A stretch of 64,000 nt of DNA from Glaciimonas sp. PCH181 (GCF_003056055.1 NZ_PYFP01000001.1:1178001-1242000); one strand, 5' to 3'; shown: positions 52,677 through 62,294, counted from the stretch's first letter. The notes: generated by a model from the sequence alone, not told the origin. Program-made: numbers and translations.

Positions 52677-53981
52677 ATGGGAGATCAATTGCACTTCGCG
52701 GCAATCAAGCCAGTGCGCTTATCTGGCACAAAGCTTCTTGTCGCCACCACGATCGGCAATGCATTAGAGTTTTTCGATTTCACAGTGTTCGGTTTTTTTG
52801 CGATCGTCATCGGCCATCAGTTCTTTTCGCCACTTAGTGCGGATGGTCAGCTGATGTCATCGGTGGCAACGTTCGGCGTCGGCTTTGTGATGCGGCCGAT
52901 TGGCGGCATCCTGCTAGGTATGTATGCAGATCGCGCAGGACGAGGCCCCGCCATGACCTTGACGCTTAGCCTGATGACGTTGGGTGTCTGTTTGGCTGGG
53001 CTGACACCGACTTATGACCAAATCGGGATCGCGGCGCCAATCTTAATGGTCATCGCCCGACTGATTCAAGGTTTCTCCGCCGGAGGTGAAGTCGGACCAG
53101 CCACAACCGTGCTGCTCGAACATGCGCCAGTGGGTGCCAGAGGGTGGTATACCAGCTGGCAGCTGGCCAGTCAGGGACTTGGTATTGCCGCTGGCGCAGC
53201 GTCGGCCGCCGGACTTTCCTACTTTTTGCCGCATGACGCGTTGTATGCGTGGGGTTGGCGCTTGCCGTTCTTGTGCGGCGCAGTGATTCTTCCGGTCGGC
53301 ATTTTTATCCGTCGTCAACTGGCAGAGTTCGAATCCCATCCGCAAGCCAAAGCTACAGCACCGGAGCTTCACTCGCCATTTACCGTCATGTTACGCGACC
53401 ATCTTCGTAATTTCCTCGCGGGTATATTGCTGGTGATGGGCGGCGCCGTTACAGCGTACATGATCATATTCTTCGTCCCAACATATGCCATCCGCGAACT
53501 GAAACTCGGCGAATCTGCTTCATACGCTTGTGCAATTGCGACCGGCCTGATCATCCTGATAGTAGCGCCTATCACAGGTAAATTCGCGGACGCTTTCGGT
53601 CGTAGACTTCCCATCCTCGCAGCACGCGTTGTCCTTATTACCTCGCTCTACCCGGCATACGTTTGGCTAACCAGTGAACCCAGCACCTTTCGGCTATTCG
53701 TTGTGCTGGTCGGGTTGGCGATCCCCTTCACGATACAAGGCGCACCGTCCGTGACGATGATTCCCGAGCTATTCCCCAAGTCATTGCGCGCTACCGCCAC
53801 AGGCAGCGTCTACAGCTTTGGCGTCGCGATTTTTGGCGGACTTACGCAACTGACCGCAATCTGGTTAATTCATGTCACTGGGAACAAGTTGGCCCCTGCA
53901 ATCGCCGTGACGATTTGCCTGGTTCTTTCAACATTCTCCCTTCTGCTCATCAAACGCCTCCCCCCGGATCCGGCGAACTGA
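52677..53981 (+). CDS. MHS family (metabolite:H+ symporter) MFS transporter
   Basis: A 434-residue 12-helix transporter. The MHS hallmarks are ATTIGNALEFFDFTVFGFFA at helix 1, GFVMRPIGGILLGMYADRAGR (motif A) and RLIQGFSAGGEVGPATTVLLEHAP. MHS members import organic acids, osmolytes or aromatic acids with protons. AAAGAGAGAAAG precedes the ATG. It is third in the rightward esterase cassette and is the likely inner-membrane route for the substrate. Confidence 0.92.
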   Translation: MGDQLHFAAIKPVRLSGTKLLVATTIGNALEFFDFTVFGFFAIVIGHQFFSPLSADGQLMSSVATFGVGFVMRPIGGILLGMYADRAGRGPAMTLTLSLMTLGVCLAGLTPTYDQIGIAAPILMVIARLIQGFSAGGEVGPATTVLLEHAPVGARGWYTSWQLASQGLGIAAGAASAAGLSYFLPHDALYAWGWRLPFLCGAVILPVGIFIRRQLAEFESHPQAKATAPELHSPFTVMLRDHLRNFLAGILLVMGGAVTAYMIIFFVPTYAIRELKLGESASYACAIATGLIILIVAPITGKFADAFGRRLPILAARVVLITSLYPAYVWLTSEPSTFRLFVVLVGLAIPFTIQGAPSVTMIPELFPKSLRATATGSVYSFGVAIFGGLTQLTAIWLIHVTGNKLAPAIAVTICLVLSTFSLLLIKRLPPDPAN

Positions 53982-54181
53982 GAACTCAATAAACGCACCT
54001 CGCGAACCATGCCTTGCATGGGGAGCGAACTGTTTTGAATGCGACTCTGTCAGCCGCGTGGAGACGTGCGCCTGAAACTCGGGCGATGGAGTGCATCAAT
54101 CGTTAGAAGTCCACAGATTCAGCAGCAAAAAACGTACGACTTATTAACACTCGAAGCATTTATCACTAAAGGGAGATTGGC

Positions 54182-55363
54182 ATGACAAAACGGATCTTAG
54201 GTATTGCAGCGTTATCACTAATGGCGCCACTAAGCCATGCGCAAACGTCGGTGACGCTGTATGGAATCATCGATGAAGGCGCAAACTATCAATCGAACGC
54301 TGGCGGGAAGACGCTTTACAATCTGACCAGCGGCGTGCTCTCAGGCAGCCGATGGGGACTAAAAGGTTCGGAAGATCTCGGCGGCGGAAATCGCGCGTTG
54401 TTCGTTCTGGAAAGTGGCTTCGACGCAGGCACCGGCGCACTCGGGCAAGGGGCCAGACTATTCGGCCGACAATCGTATATCGGCCTGGCTTCCGACAAAT
54501 ACGGCACGTTAATGCTGGGCCGCCAATACGATTCTGTCGTCACCTCAATCGGCCTGTTCGAGGTCGGCGATCAATGGGGTGGTTACATCACCGCGCATCC
54601 CGGCGATCTGGACAACTTCAACAATACGGTCCGCACCAACAACGCGATCAAATACCAAAGCAACACTTATAACGACGTCTCTTTCAGCGGCATGTACAGC
54701 CTTGGCGGTCAGGCTGGTAACGCAACGGGCAACCAAGTCTGGTCACTGGGCACGAACTATGCACGCGGCCCGTTAAGCCTCGCTGCGGCATACCTGACTG
54801 CTCGCACTCCGAACGCAGGTTTTTTCGGCAACAGCAGTGCCTCTGCAGTCACGTCGGCATCCGTTTCGCTCGCTTCCCCTGTCACCACTGGGTTTATCTC
54901 GGCGCACAGCTACAGCGTTGCGGCGGCGGCTGGTTCTTACGCGATCGGCCGCGCTACCCTCGGGGCCACCTATTCGTATACGCGTTACAGCGACCTTGGC
55001 GACCTCTCGGCTGGCGCGAATCCGCATGGTTATTCCGGCACGGCAACGTTCAATAACGTTGAGTTGAACGCCAAGTATCAACTCACACCGGCTTTACTCA
55101 TTGGCGCTGCTTACGACTACACCAGTGGCGGAAGTGTCGCCACCTCGACCGGTGAAAAACCTGATGCCAAATACCATCAAGTGTCGATTGGCACGGATTA
55201 TTTCCTGTCGAAAAGCACTGACATCTACCTCGTCGGGGTGTATCAGAAAGCATCGGGGGTCGATTCACGCGATGTCGCTGCGGTTGCCGCGGTGAACAAC
55301 TTGACACCATCGAATAGCAATCACATGGCCACCGCCCGCTTGGGTCTACGATATAAGTTCTAA
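54182..55363 (+). CDS. Gram-negative trimeric porin
   Basis: A 393-residue outer-membrane porin. It has a signal peptide (ILGIAALSLMAPLSHAQ), then TSVTLYGIIDEGANYQS, WGLKGSEDLGGGNRALFVLESGFD, FGRQSYIGLASDKYGTLMLGRQYDS, and the C-terminal strand ATARLGLRYKF ending in Phe. GGGAGATTGG precedes the ATG. It ends the LysR/esterase/M20/MHS group, 200 bases after the transporter, and probably admits the same substrate through the outer membrane. Confidence 0.92.
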   Translation: MTKRILGIAALSLMAPLSHAQTSVTLYGIIDEGANYQSNAGGKTLYNLTSGVLSGSRWGLKGSEDLGGGNRALFVLESGFDAGTGALGQGARLFGRQSYIGLASDKYGTLMLGRQYDSVVTSIGLFEVGDQWGGYITAHPGDLDNFNNTVRTNNAIKYQSNTYNDVSFSGMYSLGGQAGNATGNQVWSLGTNYARGPLSLAAAYLTARTPNAGFFGNSSASAVTSASVSLASPVTTGFISAHSYSVAAAAGSYAIGRATLGATYSYTRYSDLGDLSAGANPHGYSGTATFNNVELNAKYQLTPALLIGAAYDYTSGGSVATSTGEKPDAKYHQVSIGTDYFLSKSTDIYLVGVYQKASGVDSRDVAAVAAVNNLTPSNSNHMATARLGLRYKF

Positions 55364-55695
55364 GCGTGTTGCGGGTTTAAGCGATCTGCATCACCGCATC
55401 ACGATACTTAACCTATGCAGTCGGGCATCGTGATGCGTACAGCCGTAAAAGAAGCCTGAACGGGGATCACAAAAAAGCATTAAAAAAGTCCTGATTCCTA
55501 CGACGATGGCAGCTTTATTAAGACTAAAACTTCAACGTTAACAATGATTTGAATCCTTCGCTTGCACGATAGACAGAGGTGACTAAGCGCGCTTCCAGAA
55601 AGCCAGGATGAGAGCAAACTGAGTATCGTCTATCGGGATTCCAAGAGCGCCTACGTTAAGCAGCATCCACATTTTTTCAATCTAAGGTCATGATA
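55364..55695. other. Intergenic region after the porin
   Basis: About 330 bases. CATCACGATACTTAA and CGGGCATCGTGATG (around 55396-55434) pair partly (CATCACGAT/ATCGTGATG) and could be the porin terminator. No gene was recognised. Confidence 0.4.
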
Positions 55696-55881
55696 ATGGG
55701 CAAACGTAAAGATTTCCTGTTCGGTGCGCTTTCCGGCGGATTGACGGCCCTTGGCGTATCCACCTGCGGTGGATTGAATCAATCCATGGCCACCGATTCC
55801 TCGGTGAAAAAACTGTCATTAGAAGCCTCGACACTCGCCATTCATCCTTTTTATCCAAACCGCAGGAACTCGCGGCCATAA
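55696..55881 (+). CDS. Short exported fragment, possibly truncated Tat substrate
   Basis: A 61-codon frame (ATG 55696; AAGG nine bases upstream; another ATG at 55690). The N-terminus MGKRKDFLFGALSGGLTALG looks like a Tat-type signal (basic pair, FLFGAL...), followed by about 35 residues that end abruptly. Its size and lack of a domain suggest the 5' remnant of a larger exported protein rather than a complete gene. The family cannot be named. Confidence 0.35.
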   Translation: MGKRKDFLFGALSGGLTALGVSTCGGLNQSMATDSSVKKLSLEASTLAIHPFYPNRRNSRP

Positions 55882-55970
55882 CCGAACTGGCAATCAGATA
55901 AAATTAGCCTGGAAACGATTAAACTTACAGGCCTGCGTTTCAATGTCATCGCACCCTAGTTTCAATAGTA

Positions 55971-55996
55971 AAAATGGCACCCAAGGGTGCCATCGT
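55971..55996 (-). terminator. Terminator of the amino acid dehydrogenase
   Basis: ATGGCACCC and GGGTGCCAT form a perfect 9-bp stem with a two-base centre. On the minus strand it is followed by TTTTTACT. It lies 46 bases beyond the dehydrogenase stop. Confidence 0.75.
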
Positions 55997-56041
55997 GCGT
56001 TTTGGCACAGAGATAAATCATCCCTGCGTTTATGGTCAAAA

Positions 56042-57073
56042 TTAATGCTTGAAGCGAGCTTCGGCTAGCATGTCTGCTACCACGCTGGTAGGCAAACCTT
56101 CAGTGTCGGCGCGTTGGAATATCTCAGCCAGAGTTACGCCGATTTCACGCACATGGGCTTCGACATCGGCTTCCGGTTTGTCGTAGTACTCATAGCAAGC
56201 CTTGATGATGCCGCCGGCATTGATGACGAAATCCGGAACGTATAGCACTTCCTTGCGACGCAACAGTTCCCCCACTTCCGCGGTGGCCAGTTGGTTATTG
56301 GCAGCACCGGCGACAATCTTGGCTTTCAGGCGCGTCAAGGTTGCGGGATTGAGCGTGGCACCCAATGCGCATGGGGCATAGATGTCGGCTTGAACGTCAT
56401 AAATGGCATCGGTTGAGACTACTTCGGCACCAAACTCGGCGCGTGCGCGTTCCAGTGCAACCTGATCGATATCGGTGACGATCAACTTGGCCCCGGCCCG
56501 ATGCAAGCGGCGGGCGTAGTCGTAACCGACGTTGCCCAATCCTTGTACCGCCACCGTCAAGCCTTCCAGCGATTCGCGCCCAAGGTAATGCCTGACCGCT
56601 GCTTGTGCACCAACAAAACATCCGAGTGCAGTGAACGGCGATGGATCACCGCTGGCACCGAGACCGGCAACGTATTTAGTCTTGCTAGCGATATGCGCCA
56701 TGTCAGCCGGGCTGGTGCCGACATCTTCCGCCGTGATGTAACGGCCACCCAGACGTTCCAACGCTTCGCCCATGGCTTCGAATAAGGCTGGTGTCTTGGC
56801 TGTTTTAGGATTACCAATGATGACGCTTTTACCGCCGCCAATAGGCAGGCCAGCAACCGCACTCTTATAGGTCATGCCACGCGACAATCGCAGTACATCG
56901 TTAACGGCGACGGCTTCACTCGCGTAGTCCCACATCCGGCAACCACCCATGGCCGGGCCGAGATTGGTGTTGTGGACAGCGATGATGCCTTTGAGGCCGG
57001 ATTTTTCTTCGCAAACGAAGACTACTTGTTCGTGGTTATCGAAATTCAATTCATTAAAAATAAAAGTACTCAT
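56042..57073 (-). CDS. Glu/Leu/Phe/Val dehydrogenase family protein
   Basis: A 343-residue amino acid dehydrogenase. Motifs are HNTNLGPAMGGCRMW (substrate loop), GMTYKSAVAGLPIGGGKSVI with the catalytic Lys, the Asp in ITAEDVGTSPADM, and the Rossmann GLGNVGYDYARRL. Leucine/phenylalanine/valine dehydrogenases deaminate branched or aromatic amino acids with NAD. GGAG precedes the ATG at 57073, giving MSTFIFNELNFD; a 31-codon upstream extension is not family-like. It is monocistronic, with an AT-rich upstream region. Branched-chain catabolism would match the MccA-type carboxylase at the right end. Confidence 0.9.
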   Translation of the reverse strand: MSTFIFNELNFDNHEQVVFVCEEKSGLKGIIAVHNTNLGPAMGGCRMWDYASEAVAVNDVLRLSRGMTYKSAVAGLPIGGGKSVIIGNPKTAKTPALFEAMGEALERLGGRYITAEDVGTSPADMAHIASKTKYVAGLGASGDPSPFTALGCFVGAQAAVRHYLGRESLEGLTVAVQGLGNVGYDYARRLHRAGAKLIVTDIDQVALERARAEFGAEVVSTDAIYDVQADIYAPCALGATLNPATLTRLKAKIVAGAANNQLATAEVGELLRRKEVLYVPDFVINAGGIIKACYEYYDKPEADVEAHVREIGVTLAEIFQRADTEGLPTSVVADMLAEARFKH

Positions 57074-57627
57074 GCTTTTGGCTCCGTGTGGATAACACTC
57101 TCGTCCCGGCTTAGATAGGCGCAAGCTTCCGTTGTTATCCAGGGTTAAGGTTGGTAATGCGGGCATGCCGCAGATTGGTATTGCAAACAGATATCGTAGT
57201 AATGAAAGCAGCGCTTTTTTTCAATTCATCTGGCATCATCACCGATAGTTAGTATAGATTTTTCGATGTAGTATTTGCATCCAAATTTGGCTATCATTTG
57301 TCGAAAAATTAGTTCAAATAAACTAAAAAAATTGATTTTTTTAGTTGAATTTTTCAAAGCTAAAATAGCTCTCAAAATTCTTCAACAATTCGCCACGGAA
57401 GGGCGTATTAGGAATGGATACACGATGTCGGCTAGATTTAACATCTACGTCGCGACGGGTATATTTAATGGAAGAAATAGAAATATTTGAGGATATTTGC
57501 GCTTCTGGACGAGGTCCAGACTTGCCGGTGAATTGGTGGCGCTCGTGACAGTTGCAATGACAAATAAACCAAGATGCTTTGGCTAGGTTCGTGGAAAGAA
57601 TTGCGCAAGTCCCGCAGGCCAGTTAAC
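57074..57627. other. AT-rich intergenic region
   Basis: About 550 bases, strongly AT-rich from 57190 to 57370. It contains CTGGAC-GAG-GTCCAG (57506-57520) and GGCTAGGTT/AACCTAGCC (57581-57589 and 57625-57633), the latter probably the terminator of the LysR gene to the right. Short frames here lack family character. It should contain the dehydrogenase promoter. Confidence 0.4.
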
Positions 57628-58569
57628 CTAGCCTTTAAGGCGCTTCGGCGCCGCGCGGTTGCCGATGTTACGCAATCGTTTTTCAATCAGCTCTGACATA
57701 CCTTGCGCTGCGATGGAAAGAGAACGCTCTTTCTTTTGCACGATCAGGATCGGCCGCACAATTTCATCTGTATCAACCGGGGCATCGACCGGGATACTCA
57801 CCAGATTCATATGGCGAAACTGGAACAAAGTCAGCTCCGGCACGATGCTGACGCCCAGCCCGGATTCAATCAACCCTGCCACGGTAGCCAAATGCTCCAC
57901 CTCCAGACCGGAATTCATCACCGGAATGCCGCGCAGCAATAGCTCGACGTGCTGGCGCACACTGGTGCTGCGCGCAAGATGGATCAGTTCGCAACCGCTC
58001 AAGTCAGACAGACGAATGCGGCGCTTTTTGGCCAGCGGGTGATCCTGCCGACACACCAGATAAAAAGGATCACTACATAAGGTTTTGGTATCGAACTCAG
58101 TCAAGCCAGAACCCGGTGCGGTCAAAGCGATATCCACCTTGCCCTGACGCAGCATGGCGAGGCACTGATCCGACAAAGCGTCGAACAGTTGCACGGTGAT
58201 TCCTGGATAAGTGCGCTTGTATTCGGCAATCACCGCTGGCAAGCCGTTGGCGGCGAGCGACGGCAAGGCCGCAATCGCCACCCTGCCTTTGCGTCGCGCA
58301 ACGTAATCGCTCATATCCGCAAACGCGGCCTCAATATCGCCGACTAGAGAGCGCGCCACTTCAGCAAACAGTTCTCCTTCTGCGGTCAGCGTAACGTTAC
58401 GCGTATCGCGCTCAAACAGCTTGGCCCCTACCGCCGCTTCCAATTTCTGAATCATGACGCTGAAGGCAGATTGCGACATAAAACAACGTTCCGCGGCGTT
58501 GGTGAAATGCTTGCACTCTTGCAACGCGAGGAAGGCATGCAGCGAACGGGTGGAGATATTCAGCTTCAT
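57628..58569 (-). CDS. LysR family regulator
   Basis: A 313-residue LysR regulator. It begins MKLNISTRSLHAFLALQECKHFTNAAERCFMSQSAFSVMIQKLE (helix-turn-helix), then an effector domain. The ATG at 58569 is preceded by AGAGATTAATTG. It is divergent, 134 bases away, from the CitMHS/AtuA operon and is its likely regulator, responding to a polycarboxylate. Confidence 0.9.
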   Translation of the reverse strand: MKLNISTRSLHAFLALQECKHFTNAAERCFMSQSAFSVMIQKLEAAVGAKLFERDTRNVTLTAEGELFAEVARSLVGDIEAAFADMSDYVARRKGRVAIAALPSLAANGLPAVIAEYKRTYPGITVQLFDALSDQCLAMLRQGKVDIALTAPGSGLTEFDTKTLCSDPFYLVCRQDHPLAKKRRIRLSDLSGCELIHLARSTSVRQHVELLLRGIPVMNSGLEVEHLATVAGLIESGLGVSIVPELTLFQFRHMNLVSIPVDAPVDTDEIVRPILIVQKKERSLSIAAQGMSELIEKRLRNIGNRAAPKRLKG

Positions 58570-58703
58570 CAATTAATCTCTTTTTACGATCAATCCATCG
58601 AAAAAAAACATTTTACAGCACAAACCCCAGCAACCAGAATAGCGACAAAACAAGGCTTAAAACAAGTACTTAAAAAATATATAAAGAATTGGAGACAGAC
58701 AAT

Positions 58704-60002
58704 ATGCTGGCATTACTCGGCTTCATCACTATCGCTACCCTGCTCGCCGCAATCCTGACAAAAAAAATGTCACCACTGGTAGCATTGATTGCAATTCCCA
58801 TCCTTGCTGCCCTGATCGGCGGGTTCGGACTGGGAACCTCAAAATTCATCGTATCGGGCATTACCAACATTGCCCCAGTGGCAGGCATGTTCGTCTTCGC
58901 GATTTTGTTTTTCGGAATCGTCACCGATGCTGGCATGCTGGACCCGATCATCTCCGGCATCCTGCGCATCGTCGGCAGCCGCCCAACCCGCATCGTGCCT
59001 GGGACTGCGTTACTGGCATTACTGATCCACTTGGATGGCTCCGGCGCGGTCACCTTCCTCGTGACGATTCCCGCCATGCTACCGTTGTACCAGCGTCTTG
59101 GCATAGACAAACGCATCCTGGCTTGCGTCGCATCGCTGGCGGCAGGCGTGAATTTCCTGCCGTGGACTGGTCCCATGATCCGCGCCTCTGCCGCCCTGCA
59201 TATTCCGGTCAGCGAGATTTTCACGCCATTAATTCCGGTGCAAATCGTCGGCCTGATATTTGTTTTTTCAGTCGCTTACTACCTAGGTTTGAAAGAAGAA
59301 CGACGCCTTGGCTTAACCAAGGGTGCACCCGCCGGATTTGTCCATACCCATGAATTGACAGAAGCAGAACAAAGCATCCGTCGTCCAAAGAATTTCTGGA
59401 TCAATATCGTGCTGACGGTCTTCGTCCTAGGCGTGATGATCAGCGGAAAAGTCGATCCGGTGGTGATGTTCATGATCGGTGTGGTGCTGGCCTTGATGAT
59501 CAATTATCGCAATGCGGATATGCAACGTAGCCGTATCGATGCGCACGCCAAAGCTGCCCTGCTGATGGCCAGCATCTTGTTCGCGGCTGGCGTATTCACC
59601 GGGATCATGACCAAATCCGGGATGCTGAGCGCAATGGCCAAGATGGCGGTCGGGCTAGTACCGCCGTCGATGGCATCGCATATTCCGGCAGTGCTTGGTT
59701 TGATATCGATGCCGCTATCCATGTTGTTCGATCCCGACTCTTTCTACTTCGGCGTGCTGCCGGTGATCGCGGAAGTCGGCCATATGCTGGGAGTACAACC
59801 GCTGCATGTGGCGCAAGCCGCCCTGCTGGGCCAGATGACTACCGGCTTCCCCGTCAGCCCATTGACGCCAGCAACTTTTCTGGTCGCAGGCCTGGCCGGT
59901 ATTGATTTGGCCGACCATCAGAAATACACATTTAAATATCTGTTCGCAGCATCGGTCATCATGACGATTACCTGTGTCGTGATCGGCGTCTTTCCCTTGT
60001 AA
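58704..60002 (+). CDS. CitMHS family citrate/divalent-metal:H+ symporter
   Basis: A 432-residue 12-helix transporter. It begins LALLGFITIATLLAAILTKKMSPLVALIAIPILAALIGGF and has LIHLDGSGAVTFLVTIPAML and LGQMTTGFPVSPLTPATFLVAGLAG, as in CitM/CitH. These take up citrate (or related tricarboxylates) complexed with Mg or Ca. GGAG lies before the ATG at 58704. It is followed at 30 bases by the AtuA pair, so the three form one operon with the divergent LysR. Confidence 0.9.
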   Translation: MLALLGFITIATLLAAILTKKMSPLVALIAIPILAALIGGFGLGTSKFIVSGITNIAPVAGMFVFAILFFGIVTDAGMLDPIISGILRIVGSRPTRIVPGTALLALLIHLDGSGAVTFLVTIPAMLPLYQRLGIDKRILACVASLAAGVNFLPWTGPMIRASAALHIPVSEIFTPLIPVQIVGLIFVFSVAYYLGLKEERRLGLTKGAPAGFVHTHELTEAEQSIRRPKNFWINIVLTVFVLGVMISGKVDPVVMFMIGVVLALMINYRNADMQRSRIDAHAKAALLMASILFAAGVFTGIMTKSGMLSAMAKMAVGLVPPSMASHIPAVLGLISMPLSMLFDPDSFYFGVLPVIAEVGHMLGVQPLHVAQAALLGQMTTGFPVSPLTPATFLVAGLAGIDLADHQKYTFKYLFAASVIMTITCVVIGVFPL

Positions 60003-60032
60003 TACTGCACATAAACACCTGAGGAAATTATC

Positions 60033-61361
60033 ATGAAACATATCAGAATCGGTGCCGGCGCCGGTTACTCCGGCGACCGCATCGAACCCGCCATCGAATT
60101 GGCAGAAAAAGGCGAGATTGACTATTTGGTCTTCGAATGTCTGGCCGAGCGCACCATTGCCATCGCCCAGCAAAGCAAAATGAAAGATCCATCCTCAGGC
60201 TTTGATCCGCTGCTGGCACAACGAATGCACGCCGTGCTCGCTATCTGTAGCGAAAAAAAGATCAAGATCATCACCAACATGGGCGCGGCCAATCCCCTAG
60301 CCGCCGCCGCTCTGGTCAGAGAAATTGCGCTATCGATGAATCTTCAGTTGAAGGTGGCCGCGGTAACTGGCGATGATGTGCTGGAGGCACTAAAAACAGG
60401 CACTTATACCAGCGATCAGGGCATCACCGTCAGCAGCTTGGGCAACAAACTACTTTCGGCCAACGCCTACATCGGCGCGGCACCGTTGGTAGAAGCGTTA
60501 GCGCAAGGTGCAGATGTCATCATTACAGGCCGGGTCTCAGATCCGGCCTTGTTCCTCGCGCCGTTGATCCACGAATTCAACTGGGCCATGGATGACTGGC
60601 ATCGGCTCGGCCAAGGCACGATGGTTGGCCATTTGCTTGAGTGTGCCGGTCAGATCACTGGCGGCTACTTTGCCGATCCCGGTTATAAAGACGTGCAAGG
60701 ATTGGCACAGTTGGGATTCCCAATCGGCGAGGTTGCAGAAGACGGTTCAGTCGTCATCACCAAAGTTACAGGTTCCGGCGGTCTGGTAACGGCTGCCACC
60801 TGCAAGGAACAACTACTGTACGAAATACACGATCCCGCCAGCTACCTGACACCGGATGTGGTGGCCGATTTTTCCGGGGTGACAATGCGCGAAGTCGGCC
60901 CCGACCGCGTGCTGGTGCAAGGCGCTACCGGACGCGCCAGACCCGACGCCCTGAAAGTATCGATAGGCTATATCGACAGCTATATCGGTGAAGGACAAAT
61001 TTCATATGCCGGACCGGGCGCAATGGCGCGCGGCAGACTAGCCCAAGCCATCGTCGCGGAAAGATTAAAACTTAGCGCCGTAACATTCGATGAATACCGC
61101 TACGATCTACTGGGAGTAGACGCGATTCACGGTGCCGTATTATCGTCTCAGCCATCTGAACCGTACGAAGTGCGGGTGCGGGTGAGCGCCCGCTGCAACA
61201 ATATGCGGGACGCCATCCGCATCGGCAACGAAGTCGAAACGCTGTACACCTGCGGTCCCGCAGCCGGTGGTGGCGTCACCAAAACGGCAAAGGAAGTGGT
61301 CGCAGTGCAATCCTGCCTGCTACCGCGCCAACAGGTAAAAACTTCAGTACATTTCGAGTGA
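60033..61361 (+). CDS. DUF1446/AtuA family protein
   Basis: A 442-residue protein of the acyclic-terpene-utilisation AtuA (DUF1446) family. Motifs are RIGAGAGYSGDRIEPAIELAEKG at the N-terminus, DYLVFECLAERTIAIAQ, NMGAANPLAAAAL, ITGRVSDPALFLAP, HLLECAGQITGGYFADPG and TKVTGSGGLVT. AtuA was found in Pseudomonas citronellol catabolism; its reaction is unknown. Full-length AtuA proteins (about 590 residues) carry a C-terminal ferredoxin-fold domain. Here that domain is encoded by the next gene. AGGAAATT precedes the ATG. Confidence 0.88.
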   Translation: MKHIRIGAGAGYSGDRIEPAIELAEKGEIDYLVFECLAERTIAIAQQSKMKDPSSGFDPLLAQRMHAVLAICSEKKIKIITNMGAANPLAAAALVREIALSMNLQLKVAAVTGDDVLEALKTGTYTSDQGITVSSLGNKLLSANAYIGAAPLVEALAQGADVIITGRVSDPALFLAPLIHEFNWAMDDWHRLGQGTMVGHLLECAGQITGGYFADPGYKDVQGLAQLGFPIGEVAEDGSVVITKVTGSGGLVTAATCKEQLLYEIHDPASYLTPDVVADFSGVTMREVGPDRVLVQGATGRARPDALKVSIGYIDSYIGEGQISYAGPGAMARGRLAQAIVAERLKLSAVTFDEYRYDLLGVDAIHGAVLSSQPSEPYEVRVRVSARCNNMRDAIRIGNEVETLYTCGPAAGGGVTKTAKEVVAVQSCLLPRQQVKTSVHFE

Positions 61362-61369
61362 GAATGAAA

Positions 61370-61693
61370 ATGAAACTACGCGACCTTGCCCATTCCCGCG
61401 CTGGCGATAAAGGCGATATTTCAAATATTTCGGTGATTGCCTATCAGGAAAAAGACTACGCCCTATTGGAAAAAATCCTGACCCCAGAATTAGTCAAAGC
61501 GCATTTCGCCGATATCGTGCACGGAGATGTAGTGCGCTATGCGCTGCCGAGTCTGGGCGCACTGAATTTCGTCATGCAACGCGCCTTGGGCGGCGGCGTC
61601 ACGCGTTCACTCGCACTTGATGCCCATGGTAAATGCCTGAGTTCAGCGATGATGACGATAGAAATACCTGAGGAAATAGCTAAAGCATTCTGA
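61370..61693 (+). CDS. AtuA C-terminal (ferredoxin-fold) domain protein
   Basis: A 107-residue protein: KLRDLAHSRAGDKGDISNISVIAY at the N-terminus, HFADIVHGDVVRYALPSLGALNFV and ALGGGVTRSLALDAHGK. This corresponds to the C-terminal domain of long AtuA proteins, with the RAGDKGD motif. The start at 61370 has GAGAA upstream; ATG 61364 and a GTG overlapping the previous stop are possible. It almost certainly works as the second subunit of the split AtuA. Confidence 0.85.
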   Translation: MKLRDLAHSRAGDKGDISNISVIAYQEKDYALLEKILTPELVKAHFADIVHGDVVRYALPSLGALNFVMQRALGGGVTRSLALDAHGKCLSSAMMTIEIPEEIAKAF

Positions 61694-62056
61694 AGTATCT
61701 GTGCCACCCAAAAGGAAATCCATAAAAACGAAGATTTGCCGATCACCGGTACAAGCAGCATTCGCCTTAACTGTCGCCACACTGGCAGTCGCAGCGCGCG
61801 CCATGCAAAAGCATTTGTCGGATGCAGGTTTCGCTGCAAGAATCCAGGGCGGTGAACGCCCTGCCGCGCATTCGCTCGGGATCTCGCGCATGCCCATGCT
61901 AAGCGCTGACATAGCGATGACCTGATCGTCAAAGCGGGACATGCACGACTCGATAATCGGACGATGCGAGATTCAGCTTGCGTTTGGATTTAGAGCGTCA
62001 TATCCCATTGCATTTTCGTTTCAATATCTATATCGGCTATTCCGACCAAGTGTGCA
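61694..62056. other. Decayed region between AtuA operon and amidohydrolase remnant
   Basis: About 360 bases. Open frames occur on both strands, but none has a start site with Shine-Dalgarno or a clear family match. A minus-strand stretch RFDDQVIAMSALSMGMREI vaguely recalls IS256-type transposases but goes no further. It is best taken as decayed sequence. Confidence 0.35.
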
Positions 62057-62288
62057 CTATCGCTGCATTAATCGCGGGAAAAGTTCGTAAGCATTCCTGC
62101 GCGCAATGGCCTCATGCTCGGCTGCGCTCAACCCCTTAGCATTGCGAAAGCCATCGACATTAGCATTGATGCCCTGCTCTGGAATGAACGGATAATCGTT
62201 ACCGAACAGGATATGGGTCAGAGACGTAAGGCGTCGCAACCCTGCGATCGCGCCGTCGGTGGCGGAAGCGGCAAGATCGCCTCGCTAA
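62057..62288 (-). pseudogene. Amidohydrolase (ACMSD-like) C-terminal remnant
   Basis: About 75 codons to the stop at 62057: ATDGAIAGLRRLTSLTHILFGNDYPFIPEQG, then GLSAAEHEAIARRNAYELFPRL. ILFGxDYPF is the signature near the end of the amidohydrolase-2 family, carrying the catalytic Asp, and NAYELFPRL is the family terminus. The first 250 residues are missing; the sequence is cut within a few bases of the TetR stop. It is non-functional. Confidence 0.8.
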
Positions 62289-62294
62289 TTCGGT

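Noticed and set aside
57275..57490. 71-codon plus-strand frame in AT-rich DNA
   Set aside because: Lys/Ile-rich composition expected of AT-rich non-coding DNA, no Shine-Dalgarno and no family features.
61880..61942. Possible IS256-type transposase fragment (FDDQVIAMSALSMGMREI)
   Set aside because: The resemblance is short, the sequence after REI does not follow the family, and no terminal inverted repeats or target duplication were seen.
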